Shown here in pieces: positions 1 through 12,700 of a DNA stretch of 40,641 bases. Each line of letters opens with the position of its first letter. Within the stretch, counting starts at the first letter, position 1. The notes beneath the pieces were generated by a model. It was not told where the DNA came from. It searched no databases and saw only the letters and a program-made list of their open reading frames with translations. Made by a program: the position numbers and the translations under genes. Origin of the DNA: Monosiga brevicollis MX1 (Eukaryota > Opisthokonta > Choanoflagellata > Craspedida > Salpingoecidae); contig NW_001865043.1 of assembly GCF_000002865.3 (NCBI RefSeq), forward strand, positions 899,776 to 940,416, written 5' to 3'.

Positions 1-382
1 CATGTGTGATGGTTAAATTACAGGATTACGACTTAAGATTAGAGGGTGCTTTATTCTTAGAAGCAAACCCGGCCCTATTTATAACACTCGGCTTTTTTTT
101 TTCTCTCTCTCTTTTTTTTTTTTTTTTTTTGCGACTCTGACCAACGCGATGGCAGCGCTGCGTGAGAACCAGGCCTGCATCGCTTAAGGTATGCGTGCCT
201 GCCCTTACACGCCTGACGATGTTGATCCAACTCATCCATAGCTGAGCCAGACTTGTCAAATGCTCTTGCTCACCCGGGTTGACAGGCAAATTAGTGCACG
301 CACTCGAGTTGAGCTGCGCCGAGAGCGCCTGCCCTTGACGCATCGCAATCAGAAGAGGTCGATTGTCTCCTTGGCCACATCC
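1..382. other. Left edge and 5' flank of the FAM193-like gene
   Basis: No gene is supported here. The stretch holds a T-rich and CT-rich tract at 92-130 and, on the minus strand, an AATAAA at 55-50. It lies directly upstream of the proposed start codon at 383, so it probably contains the promoter or 5' UTR of that gene. The (CT)n tract has its pyrimidines on the coding strand, as at several other genes in this window. Confidence 0.5.
92..130. repeat. T-rich / (CT)n low-complexity tract
   Basis: A run of T, then CTCTCTCTC, then about 19 T, roughly 250 bases before the FAM193-like start codon. It is plain low-complexity sequence and may lie in the promoter or 5' UTR. Confidence 0.9.
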
Positions 383-1448
383 ATGGCGACAACAAAACAG
401 AGGGATTCAGTGGCGCCACGCCCCGTGGCTGTGTCGATGGAGGAGCACGATGTGCTAAACAGGCACGACAATGGCCCGAACAGCCATACAGAGCTGGACC
501 GGCTGCAGCCTTTTCAACGTGCTCTTGCCTGTCCCAAGACAAACCCCGCCTACGTTCGACTGCCCAGTATGCTCCGCTGCCGCTCTCCACCGTACCGATC
601 TGTGCACTTGCGTGAAGGATTTACAGCTTTGATTCTTCTCATTTCTCCCCCGCTTCCCTTTGATGGCTTGTGGTGACTGCACAGGCGAGGCCAACAGTTA
701 CCATGTTCTGCAACCCAGTCGCACTCCGGTTGAGGTATGCGCCGCTTATCCTTCATACGCACGCGTGCACAGCACATGGCACATGGCACATGGCACATGG
801 CACATGGCACATGGCACATGGCACAGCGCGCGCGCTTCTTGGACGTCTAGTGCAGCCTCATGCGGCTCATCTGCCCAGGTTCCCCAGCTCGGGGCTCGCC
901 ATTGTGTCCTCTGTTGCCAAGCCACGGTGGCCCGCCCTGTCTTTCCGCCCTCTTGGGAAGGTCCGTACACCTCATCAAATAAAAGCCTCTATCATATCAG
1001 CCCATGGGGACTCTAGCTAACATCCCCCCTTGCTCATCATCTGCACTCGTGGATGATCCTCTGACACTTGCCCGCCCCTTCAATCAGATTTTCGATTCCA
1101 CGGCTCCTGGGTCGAGGCAGCCCGCCGTCGCTTGTACGCAGACTGCAAGCTCTATTTCATGCCCGAAACCAAATTTGATATCAAGGTTGCAACATCGTCG
1201 TCTGCGTACTTCACTATTCTGTGCAACCCACCCAGCCTCTTGCCCGTGGACCTGCCCGCCCAGCCCCGCTCCACTTACGCGTCGTTCTTGTGCCACCTTT
1301 GCTTGCAACCACAGCTGAGTACACATCTTTGCAAGCGCTGCTTGTCTCGACACGGCGAGCATCGCGTCAACGCCGTCATGCAAGAATTAAAGCAGCTGGT
1401 GTGTGTTTGCCGCGAGCACAACCAGCACAGTTGCTCCCATATCATGCC

Positions 1449-1489
<41 letters not shown>

Positions 1490-4400
1490 CCGGCCATCCG
1501 CGGCATACTTACATGTCCACTCATCTGCGCATTAGACAATACAAGCAACTCAAGCCTCGCCCCTCCATGGCCTTACCAATTTCCTTTTACCGCCAAAACT
1601 CCTCTCCCCTTTGTTTCTGAGCTACCCAACCCGGCATGGTCAGCAGCCTCGCAAACGCTTGCGGAGCTCACCTTTCGCTGCTCTCCCCGCGGGCCGCAGA
1701 CCCCAGGCCCCGTTGTTTGCTTGTTTGTTTTTGAAGCCATGGCAATGTCTACCCTGACCTCACCCTTGAATCGTTTAGGCAAATGCCACCCTCCCCATGT
1801 GCGCATGGGTGCTATTTCACCGGCCCCGCCTTCCAAAACGGTTGGTTCTCAAATTGCATATGATAGTGGCTGCCATCGTCGACACGTGACACTGACACCA
1901 TCGGCACAGGGTTTGCAGCCACACCCCAATCAGGTTCACAACTTGCCGGCACCGGCCCAGAGCGACTCGAACGACCAAGCAGGAGAAGATGCAGAGCTGG
2001 CATTGGCTGCAGAGCGTGTCAGTGCCACGTACAACCTGGCCTCACTGCAGCTTCAGATGCGGCTGGAAGCCAACCTCGATCGCCTTGAGAGACAAGTGCA
2101 AGAGGTCTGTCTGACATGGCCATGGTGCCCTCGCCTGTACTGCTGCCCGCTCACCTCACGCATGGTGCACACATGATCCATATTCGGCCCCGGTGTTGGG
2201 AAAACTTCAAAAATAAAGTTGGAAATAGCCCCCCTGGATCCTGGAAAAACTTTTGCCGAGGCCGCAGCCGAGTTAGCCTATCACCAACAGCGCAAGGCTA
2301 TGGTTGAGCGGTTACTTGCAGACGTGCATGCTCAACGGGACCACCTCAAGGCCCTCCTTGCCGATGTCAAGTCGGCGCAGCGCGCCACTAACCAAGCAGA
2401 CAGCGCCCATGCCGAATCTGAGGCCGCGTCACAGCCAACGGCATATGACACCACCCAGTCCACGTTGCTGGACCAACTGCTGGCCGCAAATTACCAGGAC
2501 AACCTGGCCCTTGGCGACAGTGAGGGTTTGTGGGAAGACTTGCGAAAGTTTAGTCAGCTGGCAGACACAGCTACCTCTCTCCTGCAGTCGGCTTCAAACG
2601 ATTCCCGAGTGCGTGCCTGGACCCTTAATACAACAACCCGCGAACGCGAAACCGCTACTTGTAGGCATGACGCAATGGCGGTACAACTACCACCACTGCT
2701 GCTCAACCTCCGCCACGAGGAGCAGTTTCCCTCGTGGGGGCTCATGCGCCAGCAACACTTGATGAAGTCATTGGTGCCACATCGTTACTCCCTTCAAACC
2801 TACTATTACTACTACTTTTACCAGTATCTTTTCCTCATGTCCCAGCCCTGCGAGGCATCGGATACGCTGGGCGATCTCCCAGCCCTTGTATCTGCCACGT
2901 TTCCTGAAGTCCACCCCACTCACTCCCACTCAGACGCCGAACTCTCAAGCGAACAACGTCGCTCTCCTGGCAAGAGGTCTCGCCGCCCCGACGACGATGT
3001 ATCTCCGCCGGTGGCTGCTCCAGCCGCGAGCACAAATGACACCCTTGCCACAAGGGCTGCAGAGACAATGGCGCCGAATGACTTGGGTAGGTTGAGACCT
3101 TTTTCCTCGTTCGCTGGAACTGGACGACCAACCCACCATCCTTCACCTGTAGCCCTACAACTGATATTTGGGTGGCCGCCTCTGTGTGTTTTCAGTGGTG
3201 GTTCTACCGACTCAGGAGGAGCTCGAGCTGCTTCCAGCCGCAGTACAGGCAACCGCCCGGTTAGCCCATGACATCGTGCACAAGACTGCGAGCCACAATC
3301 AACGTTCGAAAAAGGTTTGGCCAATTCTTGTGCTTATCAGTTGCTCATGCCCAGTTCAATCGATGAATGCGAAACAGGCCGAGTTGTCTCCCGACCCCTC
3401 ATTCGGTCTGCTTGCTGCGATTGGGAACAGCTATTGCATGCCCTTTGGTGTGAGGTCCGCAGTGCTGTTGTTGGCGTGTTCAATGGTACATTTACAAATA
3501 AGAACATGGATGTTGCTGGGTTCCGAAAAATTGTTCAAAGGTCTGTATCCTTCTCGACTTCTTTCCGCTGTCACAGGAGGGCAAAATTCTTTGCACCCTC
3601 ACAGCAAAGCTGTTATTTCTATCTCGCTTGTGTAGCCTTGCGCAACGCGACCCCAGGCAGTTGTTCTGCAAGCTGGAGCAGGAGGCCCGTTCCTGGACAC
3701 TACGATGTCGGGGTTTCCTTCTAGCCACACTCAACGACCAAAGCGCCCGCGCCGAAGACTTTGCTGCCGCTGTGATCAACTTGTACATCACCACACTGCG
3801 TGCTGCCAATGTGAGCGACTGACATTTCTGGCTGATCTCGTTGCCCATTATGGTTCTTTGTGGCTTCGACTTTGCATCGTCGCTTTTGTAGCGCCACGAA
3901 GAAAGCTGTGCTTCATTCTGACCCGGCCCGTCTCCAGTTGCAAAATGGCTTCCTAGCTCCATTGCATGAAATTCCACTTCTTCGGCGATTGGGGCTTGAT
4001 TGGATTACACTCAACAAACATCTTTTCATGGTTCATGTTCTCAATCATGATTCGATCATGGAGCGTGCGTGCTTGCCTTGCCATGAGACGATGTGCCTCC
4101 TTGTACCCAGTCACATAGCACCAGACGTGTTCTGATCAGATGTGCTGAAATATGGTAGGCTTTGACGAAGCTATTCCTGTGAATCAGCGCCGAGTATCCT
4201 CCTTATTGGTCAAGCAAAGCTTGGCTGCAGCCACTCAGAGCGCCAGCCTCAAGGGTGAGTTTCGTATCCTGATGTGCCAAGGTTGTGGTCCTTCGCCTCT
4301 TCCGCTCTGTTCTCAAACTTTTTCGGCCATGTACTGCGTAGGCCCTTTGGGAACAGGGGATGACAAACATTGGAGTGACCCCACCGTCATCCAGCTCAGC

Positions 4401-7400
4401 CTCAAAAAGGTTTGATGATGCTCCACTGTTCACTTCTCGGTTCCGAACCTGTTTGCCTGTACTGACTGTTCTTTGCCACTGCTCACGAAATGATGTCATC
4501 TGCTGCGGGATGGAGATAGTCACTTGCGTCGATGCTAGAAGCTGGACTGGTCCTGCAAGATTACTGTCAAATGTGCTGGCGCTTGGTCGAGTGCGTGTTG
4601 CAAGCGTGACATATTGCGTGGGCAGGCGTTGGGCTACTTGCTGCCCTCTTTTGGGGAAAGTCATTCCTCACATGATCCATCGTCTTTACTGGTATCCGCG
4701 TGTCGGATTGGCTTTCATTGGCAGCTTGACAACAGAGCATGCGCTCAAGTCGCGCCTGGAAGCAGAAGCCAATACCAGCCAGCCTCGCACGTGGGCTCAT
4801 GGCAACGAACTGGCCTTTGTTACGGCTATTCGGCAGCTTTTGCCCGCCCCGTTTGCTGTCGATCTAACTCAGATCCCTGCTTTACAAGGCTCTCCCATGT
4901 GGATCGCTGGTTTTCAAGACAGTGGTGCACAGCCAACCGCTGCCCAAGCGGTAAGCTTGCGCTCTCGAGAGACAAAGGTCCCTAGCACCCGCCTCTGCAA
5001 TCCCGAGCCTATGATTCCGACCTCTCCTCATGCTCCCCTGTCGACCGTCATGCCACGATGTATTTGATAGGCCAGCGCCGATCACGTAATGCTCGCCACC
5101 TTCCAAAGCCAAAATCATGAGCTAAGGCAATGCTATCTCACCTTTCCTCAGCTGCAGGCGGTTGTGCACGACACCAACGCACTGCTAGCCGTGGTTGCCT
5201 TGCAGCCCACAGCCCACCTGACTCAGCTCGCACCGCACTTTCGCTGGCCAAGCTGTACTGCCTTTGGCCATACTCAAGATCTTGCTGCTGAGGGCGCATG
5301 GACCAGTGCGGCGCAAGAATCAGGTGAAGCAATGGAGGGCCTAGGCTCAGAGATCAACGAGGATGGCAACTTTGAGCTGACGCCCAGTCAAAAAAGAGTG
5401 TTGTTTTCCCAACCGCCAGAGCTGCGTACACTTTTGGGAGAGCTAGCTGATCTCGCGCGCAATATGCGCTTTGACGGTGGCGATCCGACGGCACATGCAA
5501 CTCCAAACCTGGCTGAAGAAAGCCGCGTTTCTTCAAGCGCTGCGCCCGCCTCTACACGAGGCGAGCGCGTCGCTGCCTCAGACGCCCGCATACCTGATAG
5601 CCTCAAGGTTCTACAATCTCTCTCTCTCCCTCCCTCTCCCTCTCTTTCCCTCTCTCTCCCTCTCTTTCCCTCCCTCTCTCTCTCTTTCCCTCCCTCCCTC
5701 TTCCCACCTTCTTCATTGCTCATGTGTGCTTCTCGCTTTTTGTGGGGATTTTTGTGTCTCCGCATATTTGCTCCTTCTGCAGGTCTCAGATGCATCAACT
5801 GCATTGACTGCATGCGTGACATCATGGCTTGTTGCCCAACCCGCGATGCTTCAGTCCCCTGCTTTGGTGGACCTTTTGCGGCGCGTAAGGCGTCCATTAA
5901 CCAGCGTCATGCTCACACCAGACGTTCTGGCCTATACGAGCGATCAACACGATGTACCACCCAGCCATGAGCGTATCTTTGATGTCAAGGTTTGTTGCGA
6001 GCATTGTGTCGGTGTTCTTCAACGCTCATTGAGGTTGACGCATAGAAGGATTGGTATGTCTAAATCCTGGGTCTGACGTGTGCGTGTATCGGCTTGCCCA
6101 TACCCATCTTTGTTATCCCGATCAGGCGATTCACCTTGCTGGTGACACGCGGCGCCATCGCCCCGTGACCTTTGGCTTGCTGCCGGTCAACTCGCGACTA
6201 AACTGCCGTACGACCCATCTGCCAGTCTTTGCAGTGCCAGCGAGCCGGCCGCATCAAAAAGAATGACATGATGTCCCTCACCATATTTGCCACTCTTCTG
6301 GTTTCTTTGCTGTTTGCCTGCCTCCTTGCCTCTTTGCATCTTCAGCCGGCCCGGGTTTGCGGCAAGGCGTTGTGGCGTGGCCGGATTTAGATGAATTCTG
6401 CGCCATGGCACCTCCGGCTTTACCAGAGTTTTCTGAGCGTACGTACAGCAACGGGGGTTGATCAGCTGAGTTGGGATTCAACTTTGGGTTTGGCACTCAC
6501 AACGACCCTGTAGATCTCATCTTCGCTCTGCCTGGGTCGTTTCTTTTGCACATCAGATGTTGGATTGCTGACTCTTCCCTTGACCGTTTGCTATGGCATG
6601 GATGCTCTGTCAGCCACCACGAGCGAAGATTCGGCCATGGAACTGGCTCAAAACGCTTGTCACTCGCAGTTTGCTGTGGGCCGGCCCGCTCTGGAAGCCC
6701 CCAGCCCCGGTAGGAGTGGGCGTTTCGATGGCCTGGTTCAAGTTCACACGGAAGCGCTTGGTATAGCCATCGGCAAGCTGGCCCAGGACTACCAGCTGCA
6801 ATCGGCAAAGAACCTTATCCGTCAGCTCGAGTCAACATCCCACTTTCTGGCCCGCGCGTCGCAGTCCTCGCTATCGGATACCGATGGGGATGTACCAGCT
6901 CTTGATCAGGATGATGTTCGCATCGTGGAAGCCATCTTACGAACTCCCGTGGATCCACAACGCTTTTCGGTGCCACCCAAGCCCTTACAGCCTAAAGAGG
7001 CAGGCGTTGACCCCGTGACTGGCTTCAACGCGCTGTCTGGCTTTGGTAAGCTCACTTGCATTTGTTGATCTTGATGTTTCGAGGCAATGAGAAGCAGGGG
7101 ACAGAACAACGCTGTGATGAGAGTCACCGGTGTGCTTATCGATCTTGCTTGCTTCACAGTGGCTCGGATGTCGCATACAACGCACGAAATGAGTTCGGTG
7201 CCAGCCACGCGGCAAGCCGGCGCTTTGGTACCTGGCTTGGCCAATCCTCTCGTAAAAGAAACGTCCAGTTGTTCGAATGGAATGACTGCTGTCATGCCAG
7301 ACTCTGAGGGCTGCCGTTCGCCCCAGACAAACGAGTCACCAAAACCTATCTGGACGCCGCTCAAGCAGGCCCTCGCTGCTTCTGCTCAGCATGAATCACC

Positions 7401-9397
7401 CGAGTTTTTGCCTGTCTTGGCAGCACACGTGGCCTCGGAAGCAATCGCGAACATCTCTGTTGAGGACAAGCGCAATGAGAGTGTGCTTCCTGAGCAACCT
7501 AGCCGCCCCGACTATGTCGCCTTGGTATGTTTGCTGCTTGCCCCTGCTGCCAGGTGTGATTGGCGTGCTGCTCTTTTGTGAACATTCCGCTCATGTTCTA
7601 TGCAGTTACCGCCCCCTTTGGACGGGTTGCCCGCTTTACCGCTATCGCAACAGTTCCTGTCACTGCTTGCACGAGAGCACGAATCGATTGTCCCAGCATC
7701 GCAGTTCATTGCGGCCGATCCTTTTGCGTCTGGTGCTCGTGAAATTGAGGCTGATTCACGGGCGCTACCGCCGCTCTACACGGTCTGGTTTAACTTGTCT
7801 TGTAGTGCACCTGTCGTGGCAGCTCATGGAGCAAACACTGTCTGACTTCTGCTGCTCGTGGCCTCTCTTGTTCTCACTTCGCGGTCTACTGTGCTTTTGT
7901 TCAACTTGCCGGGCGAGCACAGCTGTCGGGCCTGCGTTTGCCCATTGTGCTGCCACATGCACGCACTGATATGCAGCCGTTTGAGGAGTTTGATGCTGTC
8001 ATGGTGCGTCTGCGGTGTGTTCGACAAAGCCGCAATTCGCACCTCAATACGCGTGCTCTGTCTCTGTCCTAGGACAAATTTAAAACTATATTTGCACAAA
8101 CCGCAAAGGTTGCCCCTGACTACAGCAGTGTCGAGCCCTGCAACGCCGGAGCTTTTGATGTTCGCCATGCCCACGGTGGCCCAGCAGCCCGACCACGCAT
8201 TAGCAGCATGAACGTTCCGCCACCCCCGTTAAACTTGGCAGTGCCGGCTGGTGATCCCCTGGCCTCTTATTCTCAGTCCGATGCCGGTACGTGCGGCGAG
8301 CAGGCCGAGTGGCGGTTTGGCGCTGCGTCTGCTTGTCCCTATACCTCCACCTATCTTTCTGGCCTACAATTGAAATGAGGCCCTGGTCTCACGCTGTGCC
8401 TGTCTGGTGTTTGACTCGAGCAGCTGACGTTGCGCTACCAACGAGCATGGCACCGGATGAACCCATCCCGGTTCCACACCCTACAACTTGCCGGTGTTCT
8501 TATTGCAACTTGTTCAACACTGACGGTATGCCCCTTTGACGAAGATTGCAAGGCCGTTGCGCGTCATCGCCGCCACCGCCACCACCACCACCACCACCCA
8601 AATTTTTACGCATTACTAGCACTGTTAAAGCGCCTTTATTAACTTACATTGCCCTTGTTCGCGTGTGCTTTGTGTCTTTCACAGAATATGGCGAACGACG
8701 CGACGCGCGCCACGGACCGCAGGCCATGCGACAACGCCTTCAGCAGCTCCGTGCCCATCGCCAGCCTAAACAGGATGAGGCTGGCCCCGTGGACAGCGTT
8801 GAAGACACACGGTCACTTGATGAGCTGCTCAATTTTATCGAGGGAGCCCAGCGGGACTCAGGCTCGAGTCACGCTCCAAATGCTGCTTCTAGTGATAACC
8901 TCGTCAAGACCAAGTCCAAGAAGAAAAAGAAGAAAAGCAAAAGCAAAAAGGCATGTGTCATGCAGTGTACATGTAACGTTGACTGCTCACACGCAAGCGC
9001 CGGTTGACCTTCACGGCCCACTCGCTCATGCATTCTTGTGCCTATTGCTTGACAGGCGCTCAGTGCCCCCTCAGCCATTGAGGGCCCGGGGGTAAAATCC
9101 TTGGATGCTCCTGCACCAGCAAGCAAAGCAGCAACTGTGACACCAACAAATCAAGCTTCTGGGTCCATGGTGGCACCCAAGGCCGAATCTGCTGTCACAC
9201 TTGAAGAAGGCCCGGTCAGTGTGGACTTGGACGATAGTGCGCTGGCGGAGCAGGCTGGCGCTGCGGCCCAGCTTTTCCCTGGAGGGTTGGCAGCCGCTCT
9301 TTTGGCTGGGGACTTGTTAGAGGACGACCCTCAAGACGACCCGGAATTGCTTCGCGAAATGGAAGCGTTAAAGTCGCAGTTGCAGGGTAAGACGTAG
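383..9397 (+). CDS. FAM193-like zinc-motif protein, many exons
   Basis: Homologue of the FAM193 family (FAM193A/B in animals), nuclear or cytoplasmic proteins of poorly defined function. Exons 1-4 join in phase: 383-611, 685-734, 879-960, 1088-1398, and an acceptor after CTGAG opens the next at 1622. The N-terminal part has two CxxC knuckles (HCVLCC and FLCHLC followed by LCKRC), as FAM193 proteins do. Near the C-terminus, 8424-8526 joins 8685 to give CRCSYCNLFNTDEYGERRD, followed by SLDELLNFIEG and a Lys-rich block. This matches the family order of a CxCxxC-FFG-like motif, a helix, a DVDELLEFIN-like motif and a basic run. The middle is coiled-coil and low-complexity. Other clear coding exons include 3195-3315, 4159-4252, about 5089-5608, 5783-5990, about 6565-7045 and 8074-8286. 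The last exon is 9056-9397 and ends with TAG. The start at 383 (CCATGG) is the first ATG giving phase-consistent joins. Several middle splice sites remain unresolved. The homology call rests on remembered human sequence. Confidence 0.72.
772..824. repeat. Heptanucleotide minisatellite (GCACATG)n
   Basis: About 7.5 perfect copies of a 7-base unit. It lies inside the intron between exons 2 and 3 of the FAM193-like gene, so a change in its length would not affect the protein. Confidence 0.95.
1453..1490. repeat. TTG/CTG trinucleotide repeat
   Basis: A run of TTG and CTG triplets. In the preferred gene model it falls in the intron between 1399 and 1621 of the FAM193-like gene. The long open frames across it (poly-Cys, poly-Leu, poly-Ala) are products of the repeat. 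Confidence 0.9.
5612..5700. repeat. Intronic (TCTCTCCC)n pyrimidine repeat
   Basis: Imperfect CT-rich repeat directly after a donor (CTCAAG then GTTCTA at 5609) in the FAM193-like gene. The intron ends at TTCTGCAG before the exon at 5783. Confidence 0.9.
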
Positions 9398-9779
9398 CCA
9401 TGCCGTCGAAAGGATGATGAAGAAGAAAGGACTTGAGAGAGAGAATGAAAGCGAGGGTTTTAGACACTTGTGTGGACGACATTCTGATCGACAATCCGTT
9501 GTGCATCATTCCGTGTGTGGTAGAAAAACGCCAGCAACAAGGACATTCCGTTGATTCTTGAAAGATTTTTCTGGTTGATTGCAGGGTCGGGGTGAAAGAA
9601 TTGACTCGACTACTCGTATATATTCATTCATTTTTATTTAAAAGTCGATTTCTGATCTCTAGAATGCTGTTTGGTGTGTTTCCACGGCTTGGTCTCGCAA
9701 GCAGAATGCAGCCGCTTTGAGAATGCTTGGGCTGGGTTTAACCACAACCGTGCGCGTCAAGTAAACGTGTATGCAAGCC
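9398..9779. other. Convergent 3' region between FAM193-like and RTK genes
   Basis: Intergenic stretch between two tail-to-tail genes. It contains a minus-strand AATAAA (positions 9638-9633, TTTATT on the plus strand), about 145 bases beyond the kinase stop codon, which is a likely polyadenylation signal for that gene. I see no coding exon. Confidence 0.6.
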
Positions 9780-12700
9780 CTATAACTCGCTCTCGGCCTG
9801 TTCTTCCCAGGCCACGGATGCCATTGGGTTGCTTGCGTGGCCGGTCAGCGCTGGCACGCTCGATAAGCGCTGCACAGCCACCATGACGTGCGCTGCTGTA
9901 GGCCGAGATGACGGGCGTGAGTGCCACATCTCACGCACCAATCTAAAATCGGGCAAACACAAGGCGAACAAGGGCAGGTGCCATGAGTGGCATGGCGAGG
10001 CTTGCATTTGAACTTATTCAAAAGGGAAGATAGTTACGTACGTCTGCAAGGCAGGTGGTAAGCGGTCGGTGGCGAGACGTTGCCCGCTGTTCAACATTTC
10101 AACCATCATTTGCAGCGTAAAGTTTCCGTAGGGGGTCTGTCCGTTCTGAAAGATCTGCCATGCGCGAAAAACCAGAAGTGGCGTGACTGTTCTTCCCCCT
10201 TATTTGCTTTGGATCAATGGCGAGGGGGTGGGAGGAGGCACCAAAGGCAAAGGAACTCGCGAGTGTGCCCGGTTGTAGCCTGTGATGATGACCAACCTCC
10301 CATGCAGTAACCCCTAGCGCCCAGACATCCGATGCCGTGGTAAATTGACCTTTTTGAAGCGCCTCCAGCGCCATCCAGCTACGCAGTAGCATAATGTTCG
10401 CAAGATATGAAGCGACCGCGCAAACTAAGTGTCAAACGCTAACACGCATATGCAAGGCGTGCTCGATGCCAATCTCAACTCACCGGAACGGCAAGCTATC
10501 GAGCTGAGATGTGCGGTAATAGTCCTCGGAATTTCGCAAGAAACGACTCACTATCCCAGTTGCATGTCAACAAGTCAGATCAAGCGAAGCCTTGAGCTGT
10601 CTCCGTGCGGGCACGATGGCAGCAGCAGCCTGATTTGCCAACTCACGGCCAACGTCGCCTAGTTTTGCGACCAGAGCTCCATTTCGATCGGAGAAAAGAA
10701 GAACATTCCGACTTGCAACGTCGCGGTGGACTAGACGATGTGCGTGAAGATGGGCCAGTCCATCGGCAATGTGCATCAAAAGTAAGATCTAAAGGGATAT
10801 TGCCAAGGCGCAGTCGTCCACTCGGGCCGTGAATACGATACCAGTTCAGCAGCTCATCACATCGAGCTTTAAGGCATGAATCCGATGATGCACGCATTCT
10901 GGCGGCATCAACGCTTACTCGCTCGAGTTCACCAAGCCGTTTTCCAGGGCTGAGCAGGTAAGCACGCAGACTTCCAAGGTTCGCGAGCTCAAAAACTAAA
11001 GCAATTGGCATGCTAGTAAACATCGCATGAGGAAGCATGGGTGAGATTGGCGTGCAAAATTTGCAAATCAGAGGTTGAGTGGAATCGGGAATGATTGGAA
11101 AGATGTCCTGGGGCCGACGTGGTCACGAGCGCGTGAACACACACACACACACACACAAACAAACAAACAAACAAACACACACAAACAAACAAAACAGAGA
11201 AAATTGGGCTCAACGCACCTATCATGCACGATGCCTAGCAGCTTCACTAGATGCGGGTGTGGTGGTATTAAATGCAGTGTGGCAGCCTCCAACATAGCAG
11301 CTTTGTGATCCATGTCCTGCACCGGGGTCACAAACTTGATCGATGAGCAAATGTGTGAACAATGCCTATGCCAACGCCTGTCACGAACCTTGACAGAAAA
11401 GGTTTTGAGTGCGACAACGGGCGGAAAATTCTTGATGTGTTGGAGCGGAGCGGCCTGCATGGTGCATGCGTCAGGCAAAGTCCACCATGAAAGCAAAAGC
11501 CAACAGAGCTGGAACATGACAGGAAACTCCCACACGCAAAGGAACGCACTTCATACACGGCCCCGAAGTTGCCCTTGCCAAGGGTAGACCCGATGCGGAG
11601 CCATGATCTATCAAGTCAACATGGACATAATGACCAGGCGTGCGCGCACAGCACCCCATCCTCTACATGGCTCGCACGGGAACAGTGGAACAAACACTGC
11701 CAAGCGCTTGTGGGGGCACGACAAGACTTACGCCGAAAGAAGGGTCATCGGTTCTTGCCGGCGCGTTTGAAGTACTTCGGAGAGACGTGGGGCATCTTGA
11801 CCATTCTCTGGCAATGACTGCAGTTGCACGGCGATTTGCTGCAAACACATCTCCAGTTGACCGGCAGCCGACATCGGTATGGCCGAGCCCAAGGCATCGG
11901 CAGGTTCCAAACGATGTGTCGTGCGCGCGCGCCACCAAACAATGAAACAAAGGACAACAACCAAACAACCGCCCACTATGGATCCAAGGATCACTGCCAT
12001 ATTTTGTGGTTGCTGAGACGTGAGCGATTTGGGGGCCCTCGTAGAGGTGTGGTCTACTAAAGCTGTTGTTACCTCAATGCTGGCTTGCGTGGTGCTAGGA
12101 CCAGCGACCCTGAGAATGCCCAAGCCAAGACAGGACTTGGCAGTGAGCGGACATACACACCAACAGAGTAATGCACACACGGAAGTCCAACAGCGGGCGA
12201 CTGTCTTACAAGAAGTTTGGATTCCATAAGAGGGTGCTTCGCTCGGCGCTGGTTGAGACCAGATCGAGACGACCATCGTTATTGATATCAGCAAACGCCA
12301 CGTCCGATGCCCCTCGATCCAGCAGGGAAATGGGCAGCATGGTAGAAAAGCTGTCCTCGCCCTCGTTCCTCAACCATACAATGCGGAGGGTCGTGCTCAG
12401 TGCAGCCACGACATCAACTCGACCATCCATATCTATGTCTTGCAACCAAAATCCTCTCACAACCGAGACCGTGGTGCCTTGCAAAATCACCCCATGATGA
12501 TCCCATGCCGCATCCAGTGAGTTGCGAAACCAGCTGATGGTATAGTCAAGTGTACCCACAACCAGATCAAGCAAATCGTCGCCATCCATATCAGCAACAT
12601 CGAGATACAGGATTGGCCCACCCGCGGCTACAAGTGCCTGCGCCGGGGCCACTGCGCCCTGGCCAAGGCCTCTCAAGCACCACACAATAGCATGGGATGT

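Noticed and set aside
26-343. Possible minus-strand gene near the left edge with an AATAAA at 55-50
   Set aside because: The frame ends in poly-Lys from the T/CT tract, and the implied introns would be only about 32-36 bases. The opposite strand gives phase-consistent FAM193 exons.
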